Assembly: GCF_021917145.1 (NCBI RefSeq) | Contig: NC_061081.1 | Span: 4,236,966 to 4,300,965 of the forward strand | Length of the DNA stretch: 64,000 bases | Direction of reading: 5' to 3' | Source of the DNA: Hypomesus transpacificus | Taxonomy: Eukaryota > Chordata > Actinopteri > Osmeriformes > Osmeridae | Shown here: positions 23,236 through 33,579 of the stretch, piece by piece | Position numbering within the stretch: the stretch's first letter is position 1 | Layout of the letters: each line of letters begins with the position of its first letter | Position numbers and translations under genes: made by a program | The notes under the pieces: generated by a model | What the model was told of the DNA's origin: nothing | What the model saw: only the letters and a program-made list of their open reading frames with translations | Database searches by the model: none

Positions 23236-23457
23236 TGAGTCCAACCATGCAAGTCAATGTTTATAAAAGTAATACCAAAGTTTATTGAACAGAAAAACAA
23301 GACTGAGTTAGTGAAAATAAACCAAAACCTGGGAGCCGCTGGCCCTCCCCGCAATGGGAAGGCGGAGCCAGCGCGCTCCCTTACCTAACAGTGAATCTAA
23401 AACAAAAACTCGAAAACGTTAGCTTGGTCACCAACTCACCTGTGTTATAAGTTAAGT
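23236..23457 (-). terminator. 3' UTR / poly(A) module, right copy of inverted pair
   Basis: This is the reverse complement of 20260-20484 with about 3-5% differences by eye. On the minus strand its AATAAA is the complement of TTTATT at 23281-23286. It would end transcripts of the accessory gene coming from the right TIR. Confidence 0.7.
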
Positions 23458-23640
23458 TTTATGGAGGCAACCATAAATCGATGCCTAGAACCCAGGAAGT
23501 GATTAAATGACTAAATGTAAATGTAAGTGGATAACAAACAAAACTTGAACTGAGAAAAAGATTGTGGCCGTAACAGTATCACAATAAGCTCATAACATGT
23601 TACAGTGTATATCAATAACAAATATAGAATTAGGAACTCT

Positions 23641-26600
23641 TTAAACAATAACCAGGCAGCTAGGCACAGAAATATTAACAGCAGACTTCCAGGTATCCTC
23701 CCATTCTTTTACACTGTGAAAAGAAATACACATCAGAATCAGAATATGGTTTATTCACTATGTATGTGAACAAACACAGAATTTATGGTGGCAGGGAGGG
23801 GCAAACAATAAACATACGGATCTTAAAGTAAGTAAAAGTACAAAAGTTTAACTATTTCTTAGAACTAAAATCTAAGAATAAAACAATTTAAATATAAAAT
23901 ATGTATAAAAATAAGAGTAAGACTAAGTAAGTACAATTTTGATAACATAGTGGTTACTTTATCAAAAGTTAGTGAAATACAGTGATCAATGTTATCTGTT
24001 TTTACAATTTCACCATGAGATTATGTGACTTAAGTTAAAGGTCCCCATGGCATGCTGTTTTTGGATGCTTTTATATAGGCCTTAGTGGTCCCCTAATACT
24101 GTATCTGAAGTCTCCTCCCGAAATTCAGCCTTCGTGCAGAATTACAGCCACTACGAGCAGTCCCACAATGAGCTTTCCTCAGGATGTGCCGTTCCTGTAT
24201 CTGTAGTTTTAAATGCTATGAGGAGGAGAGAGGCGGGGCTAACTGCCATGCTTCGGTCGTTTGTAAGCCATGATGTCTCTCGAGGAAAAAACAATATCCT
24301 GCTTGCACAGTCGTAGCTAATTTTATCATTGGCGGGCCATATTCTTTGGACGGGCAAAGCAGAGTAAGGGGAGGTAACCTTTCCACCTTATAACGCATAA
24401 GAGGAAAATTCCAGATGGGCCCATCTGAACTTTAATTTTCTCAAAGGCGGAGCAGGACATCCAGGGCTTGGTTTACACATATCGCAATTTCTAGCCACTG
24501 GGGGACCATAGGTAGGGGTTTGGAGAAGCACATTTTGTCGTATTGGCTTAAATACAATTCTAATCCTAATAGTAATCAAATCAAATGCTTGGACAGTAAT
24601 ATGAATCTGGTATCTGTGGCCGTTACAGGACTATAATTAACACAAAGAATAACGAATCCTTATTGGATACTGCAGTTCTTTAGTAGAGTAGAAGTTAATT
24701 TCTCTGATTCAAGTTGGTGATAGTTTCTCCACAGAGGCAATGTATGTTTAATGATAAATGTTCAACTTTTAACAACAGGAACTATAGGCTTTTCACAAGT
24801 TGCTTGTGATGAAAAATGCTGTTGGCTACATTTCAGATGGAGGAAAGAACTTGAGATATAGCCAAAAGATAAGAGTACAGTCTCTTAGAGTTCGATGGGC
24901 CTAAATGTTAACCTGACAAGTCAGATAGTTTGTTGCACAGAACCACCTGGGGAAGTCATCCTTGGAAACTGTTAGGAAAAGGGCAGGCGCTTTTACCCCT
25001 AAAATTGCAAGGGATTTTATCTGTCTATTAGGGCCGGGCGGTATGACGGTATATACCGTGCGACGGCAGAAACCGGGAGAGTTTTGGCTATACCGTTTCA
25101 ACCGCGGTATACTTTTTGACTACTTTTAAATGTTTTGGGTTGGGCAAAAAGGGCTTGCATCTAAAGTCTTTACAAATTTGTGATATTTTTGTATTTCACG
25201 TCAATTAAATGTCTGGTTGTTGTATTGTATATAAGCCATTGCATAAATCGTATTCCTTCAATATTTAGAATTGTAGTTTAACTTTTATTTGATTTGCTAT
25301 TTTCGTTTGACCTTGATGCAGATTTGCGTTGGTCTGACAGAATTTTTGATGTGGAGTACATTCATGCCGATGCTAATTAATTATATATTTGATGACCCAT
25401 TCTGCAGGTAACCAATTTGATTTGTTGCTCAAGTTGTATGTCTCATGCTGTAAAATTATTGTTGTAAAATTACACTGGTGGCGTTGCTAGTATTCTTGAT
25501 TTAGGATGACTAGTGAAGGCTAGCTACTGACTAATTGAGAGTGAGGACATGCCGGGAAATATCAAACTGAGGCTTTAACGTATCGACCGAGCTTTAACAA
25601 GGTTGATACGCCGACACCGAAGTTAGATATGGATAGTAAAACTCTGAGCTGTGAGTACGTCACCATGCGGATGGCATGACTGTGCATCCGCCAATCGGAA
25701 CGCTCGTACTGTCGTTGCCTTTAAATAATAGCCAGTAACGTCTTGTAGTACATGCAATACCGTTTTTTCCACCACACTAGTGGCACTGGTAAAATTTCTT
25801 AACTGACTTTACAGAACAATTACTATACCGTGATAAATACCGTAACCGTGATATAAAATTACTCATACCGTGATAGAAGATTTTGGCCATATGGCCCACC
25901 CCTATCTATCACTCTCTATCTAAGGCCTGTAGCTGCCAGGAGTTCCTCTGTAGGATGATAATTCGTTTGGCCACAAGTGCATTACTTCAGACGGCCTAAG
26001 GTCAGATGGCTGAGCGGTTAGGGAATCAGGCTATTAATCAGAAGGTTGCCGGTTTGACTTTTGGCTGTGCAAAATTATGTTGTGTCCTTGGGCAAGACAC
26101 CTCACCCTACTTGCCTCGGGGGGAATGTCCCTGTACTTGCTGTAAATTGCTCTGGATAAGAGTGTATGCTAAATGACTAAATGTAATGTAAATGTAACTT
26201 GAAGCCTGGCAAGATGGATTCATGGACAAGCTAACTCAAAAAAGCTTTAATAATAATTAAACCCCCACTAAAAATAATTTAAATGAAACACAATCGCATG
26301 CATCTGAGCTTACCTGCTTTAAACGTCCCACTTTTTAAACAGGAAATTGCAGCCTGAAAATATATGAACAGAGGAATAACAAATAAGTGCCTGATTTTTT
26401 TGGGGTCATTACAAGAAAAGATTATTCATAATGCATAAGCATATGACCCTTACATAAGACAACCTTTACCTTAAATTATTTTTCTTTTTCCCGGGGAATG
26501 ATTTTTGGGAAGACCTTGAGGAGAAGAGATGTGGGAAGAAGTAGAAAGTGGGTACCATAGAGAGAGGGTTGGTGAAGGAGGTAAAGAGAGCGAGGGACTG

Positions 26601-28093
26601 GGGAAAGGAGGTGCGGAGAAAGAATGGGAGGGAAGAGCAGGAGAACAGAAAGAGTGGGAGGGAAGAGGAGGGGAAGAGAGAGAGGGAGTCATAGGATGTG
26701 AAGAGAGAGAGGGAGTAGGAAGAGTAGATGAAGAGAGAGAGGGAGTAGGAAGAGTAGATGAAGAGAGAGAGGGAGTAGGAAGAGTAGATGAAGATAGAGA
26801 GGGAGTAGGAAGAGTATATGAAGAGAGAGAGGGAGTAGGAAGAGTAGATGAAGAGAGAGAGGGAGTAGGAAGAGTAGATGAAGAGAGAGAGGGAGTAGGA
26901 AGAGTAGATGAAGAGAGAGAGGGAGTAGGAAGAGTAGATGAAGAGAGAGAGGGAGTAGGAAGAGTAGATGAAGAGAGAGAGGGAGTAGGAAGAGTAGATG
27001 TAGAGAGAGAGGGAGTAGGAAGAGTAGATAAAGAGAGAGAGGAAGTCATAGGAGGTGGGTGGGGGACCGGGACAAGGTTAAGGGTGAAGGTTTGATCCTG
27101 AGTGGAGGCAGGGGATGTTGCTTCTGGTGTTTCTTCTCTTGTTTCCTCACCAGCTGTGGCAACGAGGCTATTGTGGTCTGAGAGATAAAGACAAATAAGT
27201 AAATGTAGAGGGAAGCAATATGTTCTCTGCTCCCAGCTTGAATCTAACTATAACAGCCGCACAAATGAGGTTAATTAAACAGAAACAGGGTCTAATCTGG
27301 GAATATTTACTCATCAACAATATTCTATTAGTATATTTTATGTTACATAACGTGTTTAGAAACTAAATGTAAATGCAAAGTTATAAAAAAGCATGTCCCA
27401 ATGCAAAATATGTGTTCTTACATTTCAGATAGTATTCATAAAGGGTTGTCATTTTTTTAATGATCTCCCTCACAGGCCCCTCTGGTATGAAGCCTATGCC
27501 TGCAATGACCTTTGCTGTAAACCCCCCCCCCTCTCTTCTCTTTCCCCATGAAGAGCAGGGGCTTTAAGTCCAGTTCATGCAGCTTATTGACCTAAAAAAC
27601 AGACATTAACAAGTTATCAGGCTTTGTCCTCTGTATCAGCTCTCTTGCCATCTGATCAACTACTTTTGAAATGGTATCATACTTCTTCCTACTTTTCAAA
27701 GTATCTACTATACTTCTTTTCAAATTGACAAAGCTAGGGGTCCTTACAGGAAGACTATAAGATGTGATGCTGCTATTGATTAAATGATATGGCCTGATAC
27801 CAATGAAACTGGCATTGATATCAAGTTCCGACCATTATAGTATGGATCTGAATGGAACCGTAACCTAAGACCTCCACATTCTCACTCACAGATATGCGGG
27901 CTGAATCTATCACTCTGCCTGCGTTGCGGTGCTTCTTCACATTCTCCCCCCAGTCACCAACATGCCAACTCTCCTCCTTGGACTTAATCCTCTTTTTTTG
28001 TGAGAGGCTTGCAAAAAATGAAAGGCATGTTTTGCGGTTGGCAGTATTCATGACCTGGCAGTGAGGGCAAGGCCTGCTTTTGGGTTTGGTCAT
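23641..28093 (-). CDS. accessory gene of the KDZ element: zinc-ribbon/Ser-Pro-rich protein, multi-exon
   Basis: I do not recognise a named family. The noncoding exons are in the right TIR. The first coding exon (acceptor ending at 28097, ATG at 28093) gives MTKPKSRPCPHCQ then NRKTCLSFFASLS, a CxxC...C zinc-ribbon-like start, then AGRVIDSARIS before a GTGAGT donor at 27889; read-through would add VSENVEVLGYGSIQ. Further coding blocks are about 27834-27664 (FVNLKRSIVDTLKSRKKYD), 27591-27422 (VNKLHELDLKPLLF then GFTAKVIAGIGFIPEGPV), and 27177 to about 26473, which joins in phase and encodes HNSLVATAGEETRE followed by about a dozen LPTPSLSSST repeats. A possible last exon starts at 23713 (VKEWEDTWKSAVNISV, stop at 23641). 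A frame change near 27840 and a 10-G run at 27522-27531 break the simple frame, so this copy may be damaged or the exon calls incomplete. Its role is unknown; its place inside the TIRs suggests a transposition helper or cargo. Confidence 0.55.
24035..24640. repeat. dispersed repeat, GGTCCCCATGGCATGCTG start
   Basis: AAGGTCCCCATGGCATGC, followed by GTGGTCCCCTAATACTGTAT and later TCTAGCCACTGGGGGACCAT (about 24492), is a phrase order familiar from many fish genomes. The ends are approximate. The overlapping small frames are not genes. 23718-24034 and 24641-25028 hold nothing recognisable. Confidence 0.5.
25029..25904. mobile_element. hAT-like MITE (TAGGGCCGGGCGGTAT ends)
   Basis: The ends TAGGGCCGGGCGGTATGAC and, inverted, TAGGGGTGGGCCATATGG are TIR-like and resemble those of the element at 53522-54425. 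Internal ATACCGTG/CACGGTAT motifs cluster near both ends. No exact target duplication was found. No transposase frame is seen in its 876 bp. Confidence 0.65.
26001..26196 (+). mobile_element. tRNA-derived SINE
   Basis: The head reads like a tRNA-Leu-type gene: GATGGCTGAGCGGTTAGGG (A box) then GGTTGCCGGTTTGACT (B box, one change from consensus). The body contains TCCTTGGGCAAGACACCTCA, and the tail has CTCTGGATAAGAGTGTATGC followed by AAATGACTAAATGTAATGT repeats. This layout is standard for teleost tRNA SINEs. It sits in an intron of the accessory gene. Confidence 0.85.
26700..27045 (-). repeat. 30-bp minisatellite coding for LPTPSLSSST repeats
   Basis: About twelve tandem 30-bp units (GAGGGAGTAGGAAGAGTAGA plus ATGAAGAGAGA on the plus strand) are nearly identical, with single-base variants in a few units. 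The unit is a multiple of three, so every unit reads as the same ten residues in the minus-strand exon. Both strands are open by chance; the minus strand is preferred because the exon begins at a good acceptor (27179-27178) in matching phase. Confidence 0.85.
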
Positions 28094-28323
28094 TTTCTGC
28101 AAACATAAACACATTGACATGTTATAAGCATTACAAGTAGGAATATGAGTAACACACATTAGATAATAATTATTCTTACATTTCATTCCTATGGCTTATG
28201 GGTATTGTAGTAAAGCATGAACTTCGGCATGAACATGGAAAGAAGTAATGTATATATTTGTCTCACAAACACCGAGGCAGGTAGCAAGCAGAGCGCGTAG
28301 GCAGGCAGATGGAGAGTTGGGGT

Positions 28324-29779
28324 GAGTGGGATGTTTCTTTGGGACACAAGAAAGTGCAATATTAGAACACTTTGAATACAAATAGTAGATAATAGACTCG
28401 GAAGTACAAGGAGGCCAGGAACGTAGGTACCAGGTTGTAAAAACAACGATCTGGCGGTGAGTGGAGGGCAAACCAGGGTATGTCACCGCAAGTTATTGGG
28501 AAACTGGACCGCAGGTGTGGATCTTGTGCAGGTAGGGTGGACTGGATCACTGGAGCCTGGAGATTCACACAAACACAGACAAACAGAAAGACAAACAGAA
28601 AGACAGGCAGAGCCTGTGGAGGGCGTAACACAGGTAGACAGAGGTAGGTGGACACAGGTATACACAGGTACGTCCTGACAAATTATTAAAATAGGCAGTA
28701 AGACAAGGATATGGTGAGGTAATAATATGGTGAGGTAATAAGGATATCGATATCGTTTCCAGAAAATGCGTGACTTCAGCTGCAAGTAAGAAAAGATAAA
28801 AAATACAATACAATAAATGTCATACCTAGCAAGCTATGAGATGTAAAAAGGACCACGCCAGCAAAGATAAACATTGGTCTGAGTCCAATGAAAGTGCACC
28901 GGTTCATGACCTTGCATGACATAACGTTAGACTAGCTAACTAGCTAGCACAGTGTATTAGCCTATTTTTGCAGTTTACAAAGTCAATTAATTTTTATTGG
29001 TGATGCAAAGCACCGGGCAATGTACGTCAAACATAATAACATTAAACCAACCTAAAAACAATTAAAAAAAAACTGTATAGTAGGATAGTATCTTAAATAT
29101 ACGTTTACTTCATCGATAATAGCTTACCTTTTCAGTACGAGAGAGCGGAGGTTTGGGTGACAAGAAGTAGTTCCAGCCAGATATTGAGCGTCAAACTTTT
29201 AGGCGACTTGTGTGTAATAATAAAATTACAATAATGTTGGATAATTTATAGGTTTTGCTGTCAGTGCATTTGACATGATTGCTTCCATGCGCTTAAAATT
29301 ATGATTAAAATAAAATGATATTCCTCCCCCGATGGATTCTATTTTTCTTTTCTTTTTTATGCATATAGGCCTACCTTTTTAGATCGGTTTATTTGGTATC
29401 AGTCCATTTTATAAATAACTTTTATGTCCTTAAATAAGGTTTATGTCATTTATAACGTTTATGTCTTGGATATAACAAAAAAAATCATGTTGAAAGCACA
29501 TCGGCCGGATTTTTACGAAATCACCCGACTTATTATGGTGACGTTTCGTAAAAATCCGAAAGCCGCTCATCAAAATCTATGGGAGACCTAATGCGTCAAA
29601 ATACGACGCCATAGTTCACAATTTTCTACGGGAAAAGCCGAACATATTAACGTGGAAGTCAATGGGCGTCCCTAGGCGTCAAAAAACGACGAAAAAGGCG
29701 TCCCCCGGCGTCGGTATAGTGACGCCAAAGGGCTCTGCCCAAGCGTCAATATTTGACGAGTTGGGATGAGACTGGGTTG
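28324..29779 (-). repeat. right terminal inverted repeat with promoter-side exons
   Basis: This is the mirror of 13747-15200. On the minus strand the same donor occurs at 29128/29127 (AAAAG|GTAAGC) and the same acceptor at 28781-28780 (TTGCAG). The accessory gene should therefore use the same promoter and first exons as the transposase, but oriented inward from the right end. The hairpin arms are at 29506-29520 and 29544-29558. Confidence 0.85.
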
Positions 29780-29786
29780 GAATATG

Positions 29787-32020
29787 AGTTGATCCACATG
29801 ATCAGGGTGAAGCAAACTGCGCTGTGCTGTAACTATGTCACCAGCTGTGCCGAACATTCTTTCAGAGGATACACTTGTTGCTGGGATGGACAGGTAGCTC
29901 TTTGCCAAGGCTGAAAGTAGTGGAAGATCCACTTGTTTTTTCCACCACTGCAACATATCACCACTCAGAGCTAAAGAAACCCTCTCTCTGTACTGATTTC
30001 TGCCCTAGCTCTCTCCCTTGTGGTCTTCATTGGTGCTCTTGCAGTGAGGAAATCCCCAAACATCTGGTCCAAGGCTGTCTTCTTGGGGGGGACATCTTCT
30101 GGAATGGAACAGAAGAGCAGAGTGGATTATCAGTTGTGTTAAAAAATATGATGTCCAAATTATGATTTACAATCTATCTACTTATCTTACTATGTATGAC
30201 TCTTACTATATATGTATTTAAATGATACTATACAACTATATATAATACATGCATCTTTAAACAAACATTGTTTTAAAACTTTTGGCACAGTTCCTATCAG
30301 AACAAACCTCTCTCTTCCTCTATGTGGGGGTTCCTGTCAACTTCTGTTTCATCTGCCTGGCCCTCATTCAGTGTGCCACTGTCACTTGCTTGGCCCTCAT
30401 TCAGTGTGCCACTGTCACCTGCTTGGCCCTCATTCAGCGTGCCACTGTCACTTGCCTGACAAAAATCTGTATAATGGAGACTAGCTGCTAGATTTCCTTT
30501 TCCAACTTAAGCAAGGCACAAGTAAATTAACAAATAGAGAGTTTAGCTACGGTATGGAGTGTATTCTTACCTCTCCATCCATCATCACCACCTCTGCTGT
30601 TATCTTCATGAATATCATGTCCTTGGTGCTGTGGTTTTCCAAGAAAGCCAGGTCTTTGAAACTTGGATCAAGTGCTGTGGCATTGTAGAGGAGGTCTTGG
30701 AGATATGTGTAGCGACCATTAAAGTCCTGTCTGAACTGCTCCTTCATCAGAGAAATTATCAGTTGATGGTTCTCATCTGGCTGGAAATGCTTCTGCAGTT
30801 TGGCCTGGATTGGGGAGATCTTGAGATGGTGGGGTTTTTTTCCTCACTGAGGAGTGTGGTTGCCACTTTTGGAGGGGACATCAATTTGATGACCTCTGGG
30901 ATCAGTGTCATGTCTTCCTCTGTCAGGCTGGCTAATCCTTCTCCCCTCTTTATCTTCCTTGACAGCAGGGAGTTCAACACAGCAGGCTGCTGCTCCCAAA
31001 AACGCTCCAACATGTCAAGGGAACTGTTCCATCTTGTGGGAACATCGTGGACGAGCTTGTGATTTGGCATGTGTAACTGGGCCTGCATTTCACGTAGAAC
31101 CTCAGTTGCTTGTGGGCTTCTGTGAAAAAAAGTTGTCATCTTCCTCACTTTCACCAGAAGCTCTGACATCCTATCCACCTTCAGGGATTTTTGCGTGGCC
31201 AGATTGAGTGTGTGCGCGATGCATCGCACATGGGGGTTAATCCCTGCATGAACTCCAGCCAGTATCATGTTTTTTTGCGTTGTCCGTGACCAACACTGGG
31301 TTCTTGTCTTTGATCTTCCACTCGCAACAAATGTCCTTCAGTAAAACTGCTAGATTAATCCCTGTGTGAGCCTCGTTGAACACTTTGGTTTGTAGAACGT
31401 GGTTTTGCAAAACCCACTCGTCATCAATGTAGTGTGCCGTGACTGTGACATACGAGTCAGTGGCGCAAGACGTCCAACCATCAACTGTTAATGCAACTCT
31501 TTGAGCATTGCTCAATGACTCAGCTGATTCTTGTTTTACTTTCTCGTACAGAAGAGGGATTTGTTTCTCTGTGAATAGTTTTCTATTTGGAATGTGGATC
31601 CTCGGCTCCAGTATGTTGAGGAGGTATTGGAAGCCCTCGTTTTCTACAACACTGTAAGGCTGGATATCTTTACAAATAAAGAAAGCAATGGCTTCGGTTA
31701 TTGCCTAAGAACGAGCTGAGTTAGTAGCCATCGGGGCATGAAAAAATACTGGCAATACTTTGCTCAGTCTGCTTGCTAGGTCTACCGGTGGAGCTAGCCA
31801 CTGTAGCCATAACTGAATCCGAGGCAGACGTATCACCATGTCGCCTCTTCAGGTGAGTAGCTAAATTAGTCGTGCTGCCGGTGTATTTTATGGCAGCACA
31901 ACATATTTTGCAGATTGCATTGGTCTTATCGAATTTACCATCTTTCTTCGGAAATCCAAAATGCTGCCAAACCTGGGATTTATTACAAGTTGTAGGGATG
32001 TGTAACTCTTCATCCGCCAT
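29787..32020 (-). pseudogene. hAT transposase pseudogene (BED finger to dimerisation domain)
   Basis: The likely start is the ATG at 32020 (MADEELHIP), although a frame is open from 32089. In order I see: a BED zinc finger with ICKICCAA and THLKRRHGD (about 31930-31840); a transposase core with VALTVDGWTS (about 31490); the RCIAHTLNLA block (about 31220); VPTRWNSSLDMLERF (about 31030); and the C-terminal hAT dimerisation block with SIPATSVSSERMFGTAGD (about 29890-29840). Frames change near 31730, 31265 and 30810, and a TAG stop lies at about 31707, so this copy is dead. The last codons (IFLKKNLK, about 13739-13640) are stranded on the far side of the nested element. hAT transposases cut and paste with 8-bp duplications and an RNase H-like DDE core. 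Confidence 0.85.
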
Positions 32021-32345
32021 GGTAACACTTCCGAACATGCCTCCAACTCGCGCGAAACTTGGCCGAGAGACTTCACGAGAATCGGCCACTGACAGCAGTG
32101 GAGACCAGAGCGCGCTTAAGAACTATCTAAATATAAAATTATTGGTCACAAATCATTGGTCAAATAAAAAAATAAAATAAAGGTGTTCGCATGCACATAA
32201 TTCTATATGTATACATCGGATTATACCGATGCAAAGATGTTAGAAACGATGCATCGCGATTTCATCCCACATTGTATCCGGGCCATCGCATCGAGAGTTT
32301 TTATGTGGATGCGCCGATGCGAATCGGTGAATCTTCCCATCCCTA

Positions 32346-32690
32346 ATGGACATGTTGATTTTGTGTTCAGAGCCTGCGAATGACTGACCTGTTAAGTGAA
32401 ATGCAGCAAGTTGATACAATCGTTAATAACTGCTGTGTCTTATCAAAGGTTAACTCTCCTGCTGTTAAGCGCTTTCCTAAATGCTTTAGCTACACCTCGC
32501 TAGCCCACATTGGCAGTCTTAACCAACACTAAAATAACACTGTTGATAATCTCATTTGAATAACTTACATGTCCTGTAATGACATACATGTGTTTTGCCT
32601 CTAGATGCCATATCTTGGTGTCATTCACCCATCCTGCAACTGCGTATTGATATGCATCTGTACTTTCGAAAGCCTTCAGGCTATCTCCGG
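32346..32690. other. unannotated intergenic
   Basis: No repeat end, RNA gene or coding sequence was recognised between the hAT element and the next MITE. Confidence 0.5.
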
Positions 32691-33441
32691 TAGTGATGTG
32701 TCGTTCGTGAACGATTCGTTCATTTTGAACGAATCCTTATAAGGACTCGGGAGTAACGAGTCCTCTCAACGAGTGATTCGTTCATTTCCCGACTCGGTCT
32801 TTCTACGAGTCTTTGGATCATTTTTCACGTGACCTGCATAGGCTCTGTAGCTAGAGGAAACGAACGATTCGTTCCTTTCCCGACTCGGTCTTTCTACGAG
32901 TCTTTGGATCATTTTTCACGTGACCTGTATAGGCTGTAGCAAGAGGAAACGAACGATTCGTTCCTTTCCCGACTCGGTCTTTCTACGAGTCTTTGGATCA
33001 TTTTTCACGTGACCTGCATAGGCTCTGTAGCTAGAGGAAACGAATGATTAGTTCCTTCCCCGACTCGGTCTTTCTACGAGTCTTTGGATCCTTTTTTCAC
33101 GTGACCTGCATTGTATTTTTTAGTAGAGGAAACAGTTTCCTTATTCCCTTTCGCGTGGCCGCTGTTTTAGTAAGACGTGAATGAATTATATTCGCTCAAG
33201 TCATCATACTGACTGGTTTTGTTATTTTCACTCTACATTTACACTTACAGTTTAGTGCAGTGTTTGACGTGATAATTAAATGCTAGTGTGATAATACATG
33301 ACCAAATCATACAAACTCATGATACATTATTTTAATGCAGGAATTTATTTTGAAATAGTATTTGCTGGTGCACATGTCATGCACTAACCTACAGTGGACG
33401 TATAGGGGCTATACGTCCTTTGCAGTGGACGTATAGCCCCC

Positions 33442-33480
<39 letters not shown>

Positions 33481-33579
33481 TCCTGAAATGAACAAATGAC
33501 TCGAAAAAAGATTCGTTCATTTTACTGAACGAGATTCAAAGAACCGAATCAGTAAAAAGAACCGAACTTCCCATCACTA
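32691..33579. mobile_element. hAT MITE with 90-bp tandem units and poly-C tract
   Basis: The ends TAGTGATG and CATCACTA are flanked by a perfect 8-bp duplication ATCTCCGG (32683-32690 and 33580-33587), which identifies a hAT-type insertion. Inside are about four tandem units of ~90 bp built on GACTCGGTCTTTCTACGAGT and TTTTTCACGTGACCTG (about 32788-33110), and a run of roughly 35 cytosines at about 33443-33477. Subterminal AACGATTCGTTC motifs are abundant. It has no coding capacity. Confidence 0.9.

Larger units (their letters stand above)
13747..29779. mobile_element. 16-kb KDZ-superfamily (Zisupton/Dileera-like) two-gene transposon
   Basis: The ends are CAACCCAATCTTATCCCAA on the left and its near-complement ending GGGATGAGACTGGGTTG at 29779. 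They are flanked by a 7-bp duplication GAATATG (13740-13746 and 29780-29786); an 8-bp GGAATATG with asymmetric ends is also possible. The terminal inverted repeats are about 1.45 kb and differ at only a few bases that I could see. Inside are a plus-strand KDZ transposase gene (15238-20052) and a convergent minus-strand accessory gene (about 28096-23236), which meet at a 225-bp inverted repeat. Smaller MITEs, a SINE and a minisatellite lie in its introns and central spacer. The clean target duplication, near-identical TIRs and open transposase frame argue for recent insertion. Confidence 0.85.
13318..32345 (-). mobile_element. hAT transposon (Ac/ZBED-like), split by a 16-kb insertion
   Basis: The outer ends are TAGGGATG at 13318 and CATCCCTA ending at 32345. 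Both are followed internally by runs of GATGCGAT-like subterminal motifs. The flanks TTGGTCAG (13310-13317) and ATGGACAT (32346-32353) match at five of eight positions, as expected for a decayed 8-bp hAT target duplication. Removing the nested element 13747-29779 and one 7-bp duplication leaves about 2.99 kb, a normal hAT size, encoding a BED-finger transposase on the minus strand. The termini and the decayed duplication show this is the older host of the younger KDZ element. Confidence 0.8.

Noticed and set aside
26700-27045. CRISPR-like regular repeats
   Set aside because: The repeats are contiguous tandem units with no spacers, in a vertebrate genome.
26529-27095. Long plus-strand frame of EREGVGRVDE repeats
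   Set aside because: It is the antisense of a 30-bp minisatellite. The minus-strand frame has a splice acceptor and phase-matched neighbours; the plus-strand frame has neither.
13318-32345. Reading the two hAT pieces as two separate, oppositely oriented hAT copies
   Set aside because: The left piece reads as the 3' UTR and terminus of the minus-strand element, and the junction regenerates the C-terminal codons with a shared 7-bp duplication. Only a 31-bp segment is inverted.
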